DNA of 6,365 nt from an uncultured Chloroflexota bacterium (GTDB lineage: Bacteria > Chloroflexota > Anaerolineae > Caldilineales > Caldilineaceae): the NCBI GenBank assembly GCA_903879975.1, contig CAIRNL010000524.1, forward strand, positions 1-6,365, in the 5' to 3' direction. Below the pieces are notes generated by a model. That model was not told the origin of the DNA. It saw only the letters and a list, made by a program, of their open reading frames with translations, and searched no databases. A program made the translations under genes and the position numbers. Of this stretch, positions 1 to 5,653 are shown in pieces. Every line of letters starts with the position of its first letter. The first letter of the stretch is position 1.

Positions 1-1
1 G

Positions 2-421
2 CAAGAACGCAAGACCATCGAATTTCATCTGGATACTCCAGAAGAAGATCTACCTGCCCATCGCCTTCAGATCATCATGCTCTCAGCCGAGGGCAAGCGT
101 GTCCCTGAAATCAGCGAGGAGGTGAATCTGCATCCGATCAATGTGCGAAAATGGATTCATCGCTTCAATCGGTATGGATTGGATGGATTGCGCAGTGGAA
201 AATCGCCTGGCCGCCCCCCCGTCTTCAACGACGAGCAACGGAACCGGGTCATTGAGATAGCCAACACCAACCCACGTAGCCTGGGACTGCACTATTCACG
301 GTGGTCGCTACAGCGCCTGCGCCGTTATCTGATTGAGCAGCACATTGTGGAACATATCAGCGTCGAGACCATCCGCCAGATCTTGCAGGCTCAAGAGCCG
401 GTCGCTGTGCGGCGCAGCTAG
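2..421 (+). CDS. IS630-family transposase, N-terminal DNA-binding fragment (partial, 3' truncated)
   Basis: The reading frame is open from the left edge of the window, so the true start is probably upstream; the first in-frame ATG is at 77. The 139 visible residues form a helix-turn-helix region (about residues 24-65, with the typical pattern AEGKRVPEISEEV, VRKWIHRF and GLDGL). A Pro/Gly linker ending GRPP follows, then a second winged-helix-like region (about 96-130, RWSLQRLRRYLIEQ and ISVETIRQIL). This order is the usual N-terminal half of IS630/Tc1-mariner-like transposases. In that family the DDE catalytic domain that cuts and joins DNA comes next, but here the frame ends after ILQAQEPVAVRRS. 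None of the three forward frames beyond 421 gives recognisable DDE sequence. In two-ORF IS630 elements this part could be the first ORF, but no second ORF follows. It is most likely a dead remnant. It could still be expressed as a DNA-binding peptide, but nothing shows that. Confidence 0.82.
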   Translation, partial: QERKTIEFHLDTPEEDLPAHRLQIIMLSAEGKRVPEISEEVNLHPINVRKWIHRFNRYGLDGLRSGKSPGRPPVFNDEQRNRVIEIANTNPRSLGLHYSRWSLQRLRRYLIEQHIVEHISVETIRQILQAQEPVAVRRS

Positions 422-451
422 GACAGATGGGTGCAAATAAGCCGGCGGTTT

Positions 452-480
452 TGTAGAGTGATTTGGCAAATCGCTCTACA
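452..480. repeat. 29-bp near-perfect palindrome
   Basis: The arms TGTAGAGTGATTTG (452-465) and CAAATCGCTCTACA (467-480) are reverse complements over 14 bp around a single central G at 466. The only exception is one T/G position, which would be a G-U wobble in RNA. It lies 31 bp after the transposase fragment stop. No T-tract follows on either strand, so it does not read as an intrinsic terminator. It could be a short palindromic interspersed repeat, a miniature element, a protein-binding site, or an end structure left by the mobile element. Only one copy is present in this window. Confidence 0.75.
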
Positions 481-558
481 TGCTGCGCTGCTCCATCACT
501 ACCGATTGACTTAGGTCCCTGTGTACTAGTCTCTTCTACCCCCAAACATTTCCTGCAG

Positions 559-583
559 AGCGGCCACGATGGGCCGCTTTTTT
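559..583 (+). terminator. Rho-independent terminator, + strand
   Basis: A perfect 7-bp stem, AGCGGCC (559-565) with GGCCGCT (572-578), encloses a 6-nt loop and runs directly into six T residues (578-583). The T-tract is on the + strand only, so it stops rightward transcription. The nearest upstream gene is the truncated transposase, ending 138 bp earlier. The terminator may belong to an older gene lost with the insertion, or to an unannotated small transcript. It also insulates the lipoprotein gene downstream. Confidence 0.82.
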
Positions 584-632
584 GATGGCTGTGTGCCCCT
601 CGCGACAATCCATCGGTTTGGAATCCGTTCAC

Positions 633-661
633 TTCAATTTGGCAGTCGCCTATGCTATAGT
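633..661 (+). promoter_or_regulatory. Candidate sigma70-type promoter with extended -10 for the lipoprotein gene
   Basis: TGCTATAGT at 653-661 matches an extended -10 (TGn plus TATAGT at 656-661). A weak -35-like TTCAAT at 633-638 sits at 17-bp spacing. A TTGGCA at 639-644 looks better as a hexamer but is only 11 bp from the -10. Transcription would start near 668, giving a leader of about 140 nt before the ATG at 807. The site lies just after the terminator at 559-583, as expected for an independent unit. Confidence 0.42.
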
Positions 662-740
662 GATGTAGCATGACGACACATGCTGATGCATTCATCCACA
701 ACGAGCTCGCTTCATCCGGCGCAAGCAGCGTTTTTCGCTC

Positions 741-770
741 CCGTAGGGTTGTCAACCGTTGCTGCTACGG
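741..770 (+). promoter_or_regulatory. Leader hairpin upstream of the lipoprotein gene
   Basis: CCGTAG (741-746) pairs with CTACGG (765-770). Inside, GGTTG (747-751) pairs with CAACC (753-757), stacked directly on the outer stem. It is 36 nt upstream of the ATG at 807 and encloses the alternative TTG start at 759. No T-tract follows, so it is not a terminator. A role in mRNA stability or translation is possible but unproven. Confidence 0.35.
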
Positions 771-806
771 CCTGGAACGACCATCCCAGAAAGTACGGGG
801 GTCCGT

Positions 807-2240
807 ATGAACAACTTTTCTCCTGCCATCCGGAAGCACGCCGCCCTGCTTGTCGCCGGGATCGCTGCGCTTCTTGTCCTCGCCGCCTGTGGGCCGATCC
901 AGGCGCCGTCAGATGCCGTCGAAGCCGAACCGGCTGTTACCGAGCCTACGCCCACCAAAGAGGCGGCAGAAGCGGCAGCCCCGGCTGAGCCGTTGCCGCT
1001 TCCCACTGAAACCTACAACGGCATTCCTGTTGGGTTCACGCCCGAGGGTTTTCCCTTCCGCGGTGACCCAAACGCACCGGTGACGATGCTTGAGTACAGT
1101 GACTACCAATGCCCCTTCTGTGCGCGGTACTTTGTCCAGAGCGAGCCGGCGATCAACGATTCGTTCGTGCGCAACGGCCAGTTGATGGTCATCTTCCGCG
1201 ACTTCCCGATTGAGGCACTTCATCCCAACGCACCGATGGCGCACGTGGCCAGCCTTTGCGTGGGCGACCAGGGCGCAGCACTTTACTGGGCGATGCATGG
1301 CAAGCTCTTTCAAGCACAGGCTGAATGGGGCAACCTGCCCGACCCCTTGCCGGTCTTTGAGCGCCTTGCCGAAGAATCTGGCGCCGATCTCGATCTGTAC
1401 AACACCTGTATTGCCGACCCGGCTCCGAAGCAGGCTTTTATTGCCGACGCCATTGCCGAGGGGCAGGTAGCAGGTGTCTCCGGTACGCCCAGTTTCAGCT
1501 TCCGTGGTACACCCGATGGTGCCGCCTACTTGCTGGTGGGTGCACAGCCGTACGAACAGTTTGCTGCCTACGTCGAGGCAATCGCTGCCGGTGAGGCGCC
1601 GATTGCGGCGCAGGGCAGCGCATCCGGTGATGGCGAAGCGCAGATTCCGGTATGGGCTACAGCCGAGGGCTGGCAACCTGACCCAGACCGACCTGGCGTC
1701 AACATGGCCGGCGATCACTACCGCGGCAATTTGGAGGCAAAAGTCGTCGTCATTGAGTTCTCTGATTTCCAGTGTCCCTTCTGCAAGCGCCATGTGGACG
1801 ATACGCAGCCTGGGCTTGACGAGGAATTTGTCGACACGGGTGAGGTCATGTGGATTTTCAAACACTTCCCGCTCAACATCCATCCACAGGCTCCTGCGGC
1901 GGGTGTCGCTGCGGAGTGTGCCGGCGATCAGGGCAAGTTCTGGGAAATGCACGACCTTCTCTTTGACGACCCAGCGAGTTGGTCGATCAGCGATCCGACT
2001 CCTGTCTTTGCCGAACTGGCCGGCCAGCTCAAACTGGACATGGACGCCTTCAACACCTGCTCTGCCGACTCGGCCACAGCCGAACGGATCACTAGCGACC
2101 TGAACGACGGGACTCCCTTTGTCCAGGGTACGCCGACCTTTATTGTGCTCTTCAACGGTGAGGGGCGCATTATCCCCGGTGCATTGCCGCTGGAGACCTT
2201 CCGCGATGCCCTGCAGGAGATCATGGATCAGACCAACTGA
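807..2240 (+). CDS. Lipoprotein with two tandem DsbA-like thioredoxin domains
   Basis: A predicted 477-residue exported thiol-disulfide oxidoreductase, acting outside the cytoplasmic membrane. Residues 1-28 are a lipoprotein signal (RK, a hydrophobic core, then lipobox LAAC with Cys28). A Pro/Ala/Glu/Thr-rich tether of about 50 residues follows. Domain 1 has LEYSDYQCPFC (CPFC at 102-105) and a cis-Pro loop SGTPS (Pro228). Domain 2 repeats it with IEFSDFQCPFC (323-326) and QGTPT (Pro443). Both match the Thioredoxin_4/DsbA family, where CxxC makes, breaks or shuffles disulfides in secreted proteins. Each domain also has two further cysteines at matching positions (151 and 201; 371 and 418). The ATG at 807 is chosen because the signal begins there and a G-run (797-801) can serve as ribosome binding site. 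An in-frame TTG at 759 would add 16 residues and spoil the signal. The gene stands alone behind its own promoter. Whether it acts as oxidase, reductase or isomerase cannot be told from sequence. Confidence 0.9.
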   Translation: MNNFSPAIRKHAALLVAGIAALLVLAACGPIQAPSDAVEAEPAVTEPTPTKEAAEAAAPAEPLPLPTETYNGIPVGFTPEGFPFRGDPNAPVTMLEYSDYQCPFCARYFVQSEPAINDSFVRNGQLMVIFRDFPIEALHPNAPMAHVASLCVGDQGAALYWAMHGKLFQAQAEWGNLPDPLPVFERLAEESGADLDLYNTCIADPAPKQAFIADAIAEGQVAGVSGTPSFSFRGTPDGAAYLLVGAQPYEQFAAYVEAIAAGEAPIAAQGSASGDGEAQIPVWATAEGWQPDPDRPGVNMAGDHYRGNLEAKVVVIEFSDFQCPFCKRHVDDTQPGLDEEFVDTGEVMWIFKHFPLNIHPQAPAAGVAAECAGDQGKFWEMHDLLFDDPASWSISDPTPVFAELAGQLKLDMDAFNTCSADSATAERITSDLNDGTPFVQGTPTFIVLFNGEGRIIPGALPLETFRDALQEIMDQTN

Positions 2241-2279
2241 GCGCCCTCTTGACAACGTAGCAGGAACGAATCAATCGCT

Positions 2280-2317
2280 CAGCGATGGCGCAGCCAGTGT
2301 CCAATGCGCCATCGCTG
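2280..2317. terminator. Strong stem-loop in the convergent gap, possible bidirectional terminator
   Basis: CAGCGATGGCGCA (2280-2292) and TGCGCCATCGCTG (2305-2317) form a perfect 13-bp stem around a 12-nt loop. It starts 39 bp after the lipoprotein stop and is 63 bp from the mltG stop on the other strand. It is therefore well placed to end both transcripts or protect their 3' ends. There is no T-tract on either side, so classical intrinsic termination is uncertain. A smaller palindrome, ATCGCT-C-AGCGAT (2274-2286), shares the left arm and would compete with it. Confidence 0.5.
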
Positions 2318-2337
2318 CTTTGGATAGCAACTTCTGT

Positions 2338-2351
2338 CGAGGCGGACCTCG
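2338..2351. repeat. Small hairpin near the mltG 3' end
   Basis: CGAGG (2338-2342) and CCTCG (2347-2351) make a 5-bp stem around a tetraloop, which reads TCCG on the mltG-sense strand. It is 29 bp beyond the mltG stop. No T-tract follows. It may add to 3'-end structure of the mltG mRNA, but it is short enough to be chance. Confidence 0.25.
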
Positions 2352-2380
2352 CACCGTGCCTGAGCCGGCAACTGTAGCCG

Positions 2381-3502
2381 TCAGCCGCCAAGATAGGCGC
2401 GTACGTTCTCCTGGTGTTCCTCAAAAGTCGTGGCAAAGACGTGACGCCCGCTGCCGTCGGGCACGGCCACAAAATAGAAATAGTCGTGGATAGCAGGGGC
2501 AAGGACGGCCTGGATACTGCTCAACCCCGGCGCTGCAATCGGCCCAGGCGGCAGTCCGGTGTAGAGATAGGTGTTGTAGGGGCTATCGACCGAAGAGTAT
2601 TCCTCCAGCGATACCGGCGTCTTCCACCACTGATCGCTCTGCGGCTGGTAGCCCATCGCATACTGGACTGTAGGGTCGGCATCCAGTTTCATCCCTTGTC
2701 GCAGGCGGTTGAGATAAACGCCGGCGATGGCCGGCCGCTCTTCCGGCACTACTGCTTCCCGCTCGACAATTGAGGCCAACGTGAGAACCTGGTGGAGGGT
2801 GAGTTGTGTACTTTCTGCAGCTCGCGCTTGCTGGTAGAGCGGCACGATTCGCGCGCCGAACGTGTCGATCTGCCGTACCAGCACATCAATGGCAGTGGCA
2901 CCCTCAGCCGGGACAAGGTAGGTATCCGGGAAGAGATAGCCCTCCAGGCTGGCGCCGGCCGGCCGAGCCTGCAAGAATGGATAGCGACTTGCGTCCAGTT
3001 CGCTCAGATCGCCGGCGCTGGCTATGACACGGTAGCGCTCGGCTTCCTCCGGACCCAGCAGTCCACGCCGGCTGAGATAGTCGGCTACCTGCTCGAGCCG
3101 CCAACCTTCCCGAATGGTCACGCTGACAGCAGCTGCCTGGGGGCGTGTCATTGCGTCGACGACCTCACGCAGTGTCATGGATGGCGCCAGGGTGTAGGCA
3201 CCTGCCGCGAGCCTACTGTCCAGAGCGTTGACGCGTACGACGGCCTCAAAGAGCATGGCGTCGCGAATGATCCCAGCCTGCTCCAGATTTTGGCCGATAG
3301 TGCGCGCTGGGGTACCTGGCTCCACAACGAAGCGCACGGGGCGATCGTCGACACTTGCCGGCCGGTCGAGGGCAGCTTCGTTTGAACGCAGATAGAGCTC
3401 CAGGCCGGAGCCACTGCGCGAACAGGCGGTGAGTAGGAGGAGAGCCGCCAGCAGCAACGAGGCGAGCCGTGGCTGGCCAGATGGCAGGTATTGCAGCTTC
3501 AA
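2381..3502 (-). CDS. mltG: Endolytic peptidoglycan transglycosylase, MltG/YceG family
   Basis: A 373-residue protein matching the family, which cleaves nascent glycan strands at the membrane and is thought to release them from synthesis. Family hallmarks are a LysM-like N-terminal part (about 55-130, with PGTPARTIGQNLEQAGII), EGYLFPDTY (187-195), LASIVERE with the expected catalytic Glu247, LDADPTVQYA, and SPYNTYLYTGLPPGPI (307-322) before the conserved YFYFVA end. Most family members have one transmembrane helix; this one begins with a hydrophobic stretch ending LLTAC (Cys27), so it may be a lipoprotein. The start is a TTG at 3502-3500, since no ATG lies near the N-terminus. It overlaps the epimerase stop as TTGA, with a GGGGAAGGG Shine-Dalgarno (3513-3521) inside the upstream gene, which suggests translational coupling. 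The length is slightly above the roughly 340 residues of the E. coli protein because of the signal and linker. Confidence 0.94.
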   Translation of the reverse strand: MKLQYLPSGQPRLASLLLAALLLLTACSRSGSGLELYLRSNEAALDRPASVDDRPVRFVVEPGTPARTIGQNLEQAGIIRDAMLFEAVVRVNALDSRLAAGAYTLAPSMTLREVVDAMTRPQAAAVSVTIREGWRLEQVADYLSRRGLLGPEEAERYRVIASAGDLSELDASRYPFLQARPAGASLEGYLFPDTYLVPAEGATAIDVLVRQIDTFGARIVPLYQQARAAESTQLTLHQVLTLASIVEREAVVPEERPAIAGVYLNRLRQGMKLDADPTVQYAMGYQPQSDQWWKTPVSLEEYSSVDSPYNTYLYTGLPPGPIAAPGLSSIQAVLAPAIHDYFYFVAVPDGSGRHVFATTFEEHQENVRAYLGG

Positions 3503-4455
3503 CCGATCGACACCCTTCCCCGTTGTTCGCGCGACGAGAAGCGCGAATCTTGTTGGTAGAGTTTGCGCAGACCATCGGCAAGGGAAGTGTGTGGCTTGTA
3601 CTTGAGCAGTTGGCGTGCCTTGCCCAGATCGGCTACCAGATGCTGGATGCCGCCCGACGCATCGTGGTTTTCCAACACGTGGGCCCTGGCTTGCACAGTT
3701 TTGCTGATGGCCTCGATTAACTGGCTCATGGAGATTTCCTGTCCGCTGCCTACATTGATTGTCTGCTGATCGACATTGGCTGCCGTCGCTGCACTGATCA
3801 GCGCATCCACCACGTCATCGATGTAGACGAAATCGCGTGTCTGCTGGCCGTCGCCAAAGACGATGATTGTGCCCCTGCCGAGTGTCTGATGCATGAACTG
3901 CGGAATAACCGGTGCGTGGGTGGGCGGCAGTGGCTGGCCCGGCCCGTAGGCATTGAAGATGCGCAGGGCAACTGTTTCGAACCCACTGAGCCGACCAATG
4001 GTGAAGAGGTACTTCTCCGCTGCCAGTTTGCTGACGGCATAGGGCACAGCGGGGTTGGGCGTCATCTCTTCGATTACCGGCCGGCTTTGCTGATCGCCGT
4101 AGACGGTGGCACTGCTGGCCAGCACAACGCGGTGTACGCCCACGTCGCGGCATGCTTCGAGAAGGGACACGGTGCCCCCCACGTTAACGTCGTTGTACTC
4201 GCGCGGGTAGAGCACCGAGGCGGGCACACTCACCAACGCAGCCAGGTGAAAGACGACGTCCACACCCTGCAGCAGCGACCACAGTTTGGGCACGTCGCGC
4301 ACGTCGCCACGCGTGAAGTTGATGCCGGACCGAAGATTGGCCGGGTCACCGCTGCTCAAGTCGTCGAGCACGCGCACCGATGTGCCGCGCAGCTGCAGCT
4401 GATTGGCCAAGTGAGCGCCGATAAACCCAGCGCCGCCGGTGACTAATACACGCAT
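3499..4455 (-). CDS. NAD-dependent epimerase/dehydratase, UDP-glucose 4-epimerase-like
   Basis: A 318-residue extended short-chain dehydrogenase/reductase of the nucleotide-sugar epimerase group, cytoplasmic. The Rossmann motif GGAGFIG (7-13) opens the protein. DDLSSG (31-36) follows the second strand, where the acidic residue typically binds the adenosine ribose of NAD. HLAAL is at 70-74. SSATVYG (114-120) supplies the catalytic Ser115, and YAVSK (139-143) supplies Tyr139 and Lys143. The substrate half has RIFNAYGPGQ and RDFVYIDDVVDA, both typical of UDP-sugar epimerases (GalE-like). The family oxidises the sugar with bound NAD to a keto intermediate and returns the hydride with inverted configuration. 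Exact substrate (UDP-Glc, UDP-GlcNAc, UDP-glucuronate or a dTDP-sugar) cannot be fixed, so no symbol is given. A strong AGGAGG lies 4 nt before the ATG. It is the first gene of a unit with mltG, pointing to a surface-glycan or wall role. Confidence 0.92.
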   Translation of the reverse strand: MRVLVTGGAGFIGAHLANQLQLRGTSVRVLDDLSSGDPANLRSGINFTRGDVRDVPKLWSLLQGVDVVFHLAALVSVPASVLYPREYNDVNVGGTVSLLEACRDVGVHRVVLASSATVYGDQQSRPVIEEMTPNPAVPYAVSKLAAEKYLFTIGRLSGFETVALRIFNAYGPGQPLPPTHAPVIPQFMHQTLGRGTIIVFGDGQQTRDFVYIDDVVDALISAATAANVDQQTINVGSGQEISMSQLIEAISKTVQARAHVLENHDASGGIQHLVADLGKARQLLKYKPHTSLADGLRKLYQQDSRFSSREQRGRVSIG

Positions 4456-4459
4456 TTAG

Positions 4460-4465
4460 CCTCCT
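4460..4465 (-). promoter_or_regulatory. Strong Shine-Dalgarno (AGGAGG) fixing the epimerase start
   Basis: The - strand reads AGGAGG, a perfect Shine-Dalgarno core, 4 nt before the ATG at 4455-4453. It confirms the chosen start and is the best ribosome binding site in the window, which suggests that the epimerase-mltG transcript is well translated at its first gene. Confidence 0.8.
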
Positions 4466-4579
4466 GCCTCCAGTGTGCTTTCGACTGTGCGATCTCGTTG
4501 TTGCCACATAGCGCAGTGCTTTTACGTCCGTGCACGGCGATTGAAAACGTGCTGTGAACAACCCACTGCCGCGCGCGCA

Positions 4580-4588
4580 AGCATAGCA
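4580..4588 (-). promoter_or_regulatory. Possible extended -10 promoter for the epimerase-mltG unit
   Basis: The - strand reads TGCTATGCT, a TGn-extended -10 (TATGCT at 4585-4580), about 125 bp before the epimerase ATG. A TTGACG lies upstream, but only 11 bp away, so it is not a normally spaced -35. The motif resembles the TGCTATAGT proposed before the lipoprotein gene. This is a weak call based on one short motif. Confidence 0.28.
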
Positions 4589-4618
4589 CATGTGAACGTC
4601 AAGCATCGAACCAGAGCA

Positions 4619-4695
4619 CGCTGCCGTACAGGTCGATAGACGCCAGGATTTTGTAAGTTCGCCCTCTCGGCAGCGGCGGTACCCGACAATCCTGG
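4619..4695. repeat. Two interleaved 8-bp inverted repeats (pseudoknot-capable)
   Basis: CGCTGCCG (4619-4626) is the reverse complement of CGGCAGCG (4668-4675). CCAGGATT (4643-4650) is the reverse complement of AATCCTGG (4688-4695). Both are perfect, and their arms alternate, so as RNA they could form an H-type pseudoknot with connectors of 16, 17 and 12 nt. The block begins about 20 bp past the hydrolase stop on the - strand and precedes the epimerase unit. It could be a 3'-end structure of the hydrolase mRNA. No T-tract is attached. Confidence 0.35.
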
Positions 4696-4713
4696 TCGCT
4701 ACATCCCACCCCT

Positions 4714-5649
4714 TTAACGGCGCAGATCGCCGGGGTCTGTGGAGCGGCTCGCCGGCGGGTCAGGGAGATCGCTCCGGCGACCGCGCCGCAACGGCGATGC
4801 AGATGTCGTTGTGTCAACAGGTGCGGTGACCACGTAGTACGCACGACAGGCTTCGATCAAGTTGGCCGCAGAAAAGTGACCTAACGTCCACAGCCGCAGC
4901 CGGGGTTCGCCCCTGAAGATCATCTCGACCATCTCGCCGGTGGCACAGCCGGCACTTTCCAGACGCGCGACTTCCCCGGCAAGCTGGATCAAGTCACCGA
5001 TCTTGCCGTGCAGGTCGGGCAACGGCGTACGGCGCACCGTACCGCTGCCGGGAAAGAGCCGTTCTGGGCGTAAGGTCGCCATCGTACGCAGACTGCTGAC
5101 GACGGCAAACATATCGGACTCTGGCGTCCAGGCGATATCGCGCCCGCCCACGAAGGCATCGCCGCAGAAGAGCCAGCGGTAGGTGGGCTCAAAATAGCTC
5201 ACGTGGTCACGGCTGTGGCCGGGCGTCTCGATCACACGCAGCGTGTGTGCTGGCGTGCGTATGACGTCTTCCACTTCATCGAGCGAGCGCACATCCTTCT
5301 GGGGCGACGGTTCGCCCCAGATGAACTGTCGGTAGCGCTGCATCTGGAGCAGTGACGGATCTTCAATGGCGGAGAGTGCGGCGCGCGACGCATAGACAGG
5401 GACGCCGGGAAAACGTGCGCGCACCGCTGCCAGCCCGCCGATGTGGTCCTCATGGCTGTGGGTGATGGCAATTTGCTGAATCTGCGTGCCGTTCAGCACG
5501 CGCACCAACTCACTCGCCGTGCAGACTGGCCCAGTATCGATCAGGAGCCCATCAACGAGATAGGCGGCCGTCCAGTAGAGCGGGCGTCCAAAGAAGGCGC
5601 GCGCCATCCGAATGACCGTGACCGAACCGTGCTGTTCAACCGTGATCAT
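4714..5649 (-). CDS. Metallo-beta-lactamase-fold hydrolase with an altered metal site
   Basis: A 311-residue cytoplasmic hydrolase without signal peptide. The metal motif THSHEDHIGG gives His64, His66, Asp68 and His69. GHSRDH gives His145, and CGDAF gives the bridging Asp164. This pattern is that of the glyoxalase II/LACTB2-like branch, which typically hydrolyses thioesters, esters or phosphoesters. The last ligand is usually the His of a PGHG motif; here the site reads LFPGSGTV with Ser202, so the second metal site may be altered. His214 and His258 (TLGHFSAANLIEAC) are later histidines that might compensate. The C-terminal 25 or so residues are rich in Arg, Pro, Ser and Asp and are probably disordered. 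The ATG at 5649 follows the thioesterase stop after 4 nt, with GAGGT 6 nt upstream, so the two are co-transcribed and perhaps coupled. Substrate is unknown; a thioester is a reasonable guess from the partner gene. Confidence 0.9.
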   Translation of the reverse strand: MITVEQHGSVTVIRMARAFFGRPLYWTAAYLVDGLLIDTGPVCTASELVRVLNGTQIQQIAITHSHEDHIGGLAAVRARFPGVPVYASRAALSAIEDPSLLQMQRYRQFIWGEPSPQKDVRSLDEVEDVIRTPAHTLRVIETPGHSRDHVSYFEPTYRWLFCGDAFVGGRDIAWTPESDMFAVVSSLRTMATLRPERLFPGSGTVRRTPLPDLHGKIGDLIQLAGEVARLESAGCATGEMVEMIFRGEPRLRLWTLGHFSAANLIEACRAYYVVTAPVDTTTSASPLRRGRRSDLPDPPASRSTDPGDLRR

Positions 5650-5653
5650 GCAT

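Larger units (their letters stand above)
422..806. other. 385-bp non-coding region between transposase remnant and lipoprotein gene
   Basis: I see no convincing protein-coding frame here. The stretch holds the 452-480 palindrome, an intrinsic terminator at 559-583, a candidate promoter at 633-661 and a leader of about 140 nt with potential hairpins before the ATG at 807. The part between 481 and 558 has no feature I can name. It contains a TTGACT at 506-511, but no suitable -10 at normal spacing. Confidence 0.6.

Noticed and set aside
412..488. GCGCAGC (412-418) and GCTGCGC (482-488) flanking the palindrome as element ends
   Set aside because: They are only 7 bp and placed asymmetrically around the palindrome (33 bp versus 1 bp), so chance is the simpler reading.
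506..530. TTGACT...TACTAG as a promoter
   Set aside because: The spacing is only 12 bp, too short for a sigma70-type promoter, and no gene follows before the terminator.
759..806. TTG at 759 as the lipoprotein start
   Set aside because: It would put 16 polar residues before the signal peptide and lies inside a leader hairpin. The ATG at 807 begins a normal lipoprotein signal.
909..2255. A 448-codon open frame on the - strand, opposite the lipoprotein gene
   Set aside because: It mirrors almost the whole lipoprotein gene, has no recognisable domain and an Arg/Val-rich low-complexity look, and the + strand frame has clear CPFC domains. GC-rich codon bias readily makes such antisense frames.
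2414..3385. Two + strand frames (2414-2773 and 2792-3385) opposite mltG
   Set aside because: They are antisense to strongly conserved mltG motifs and show no family features.
3889..4446. A 185-codon + strand frame opposite the epimerase
   Set aside because: It is antisense to the Rossmann and YxxxK regions, is rich in His and Gly from reversed codons, and has no domain.
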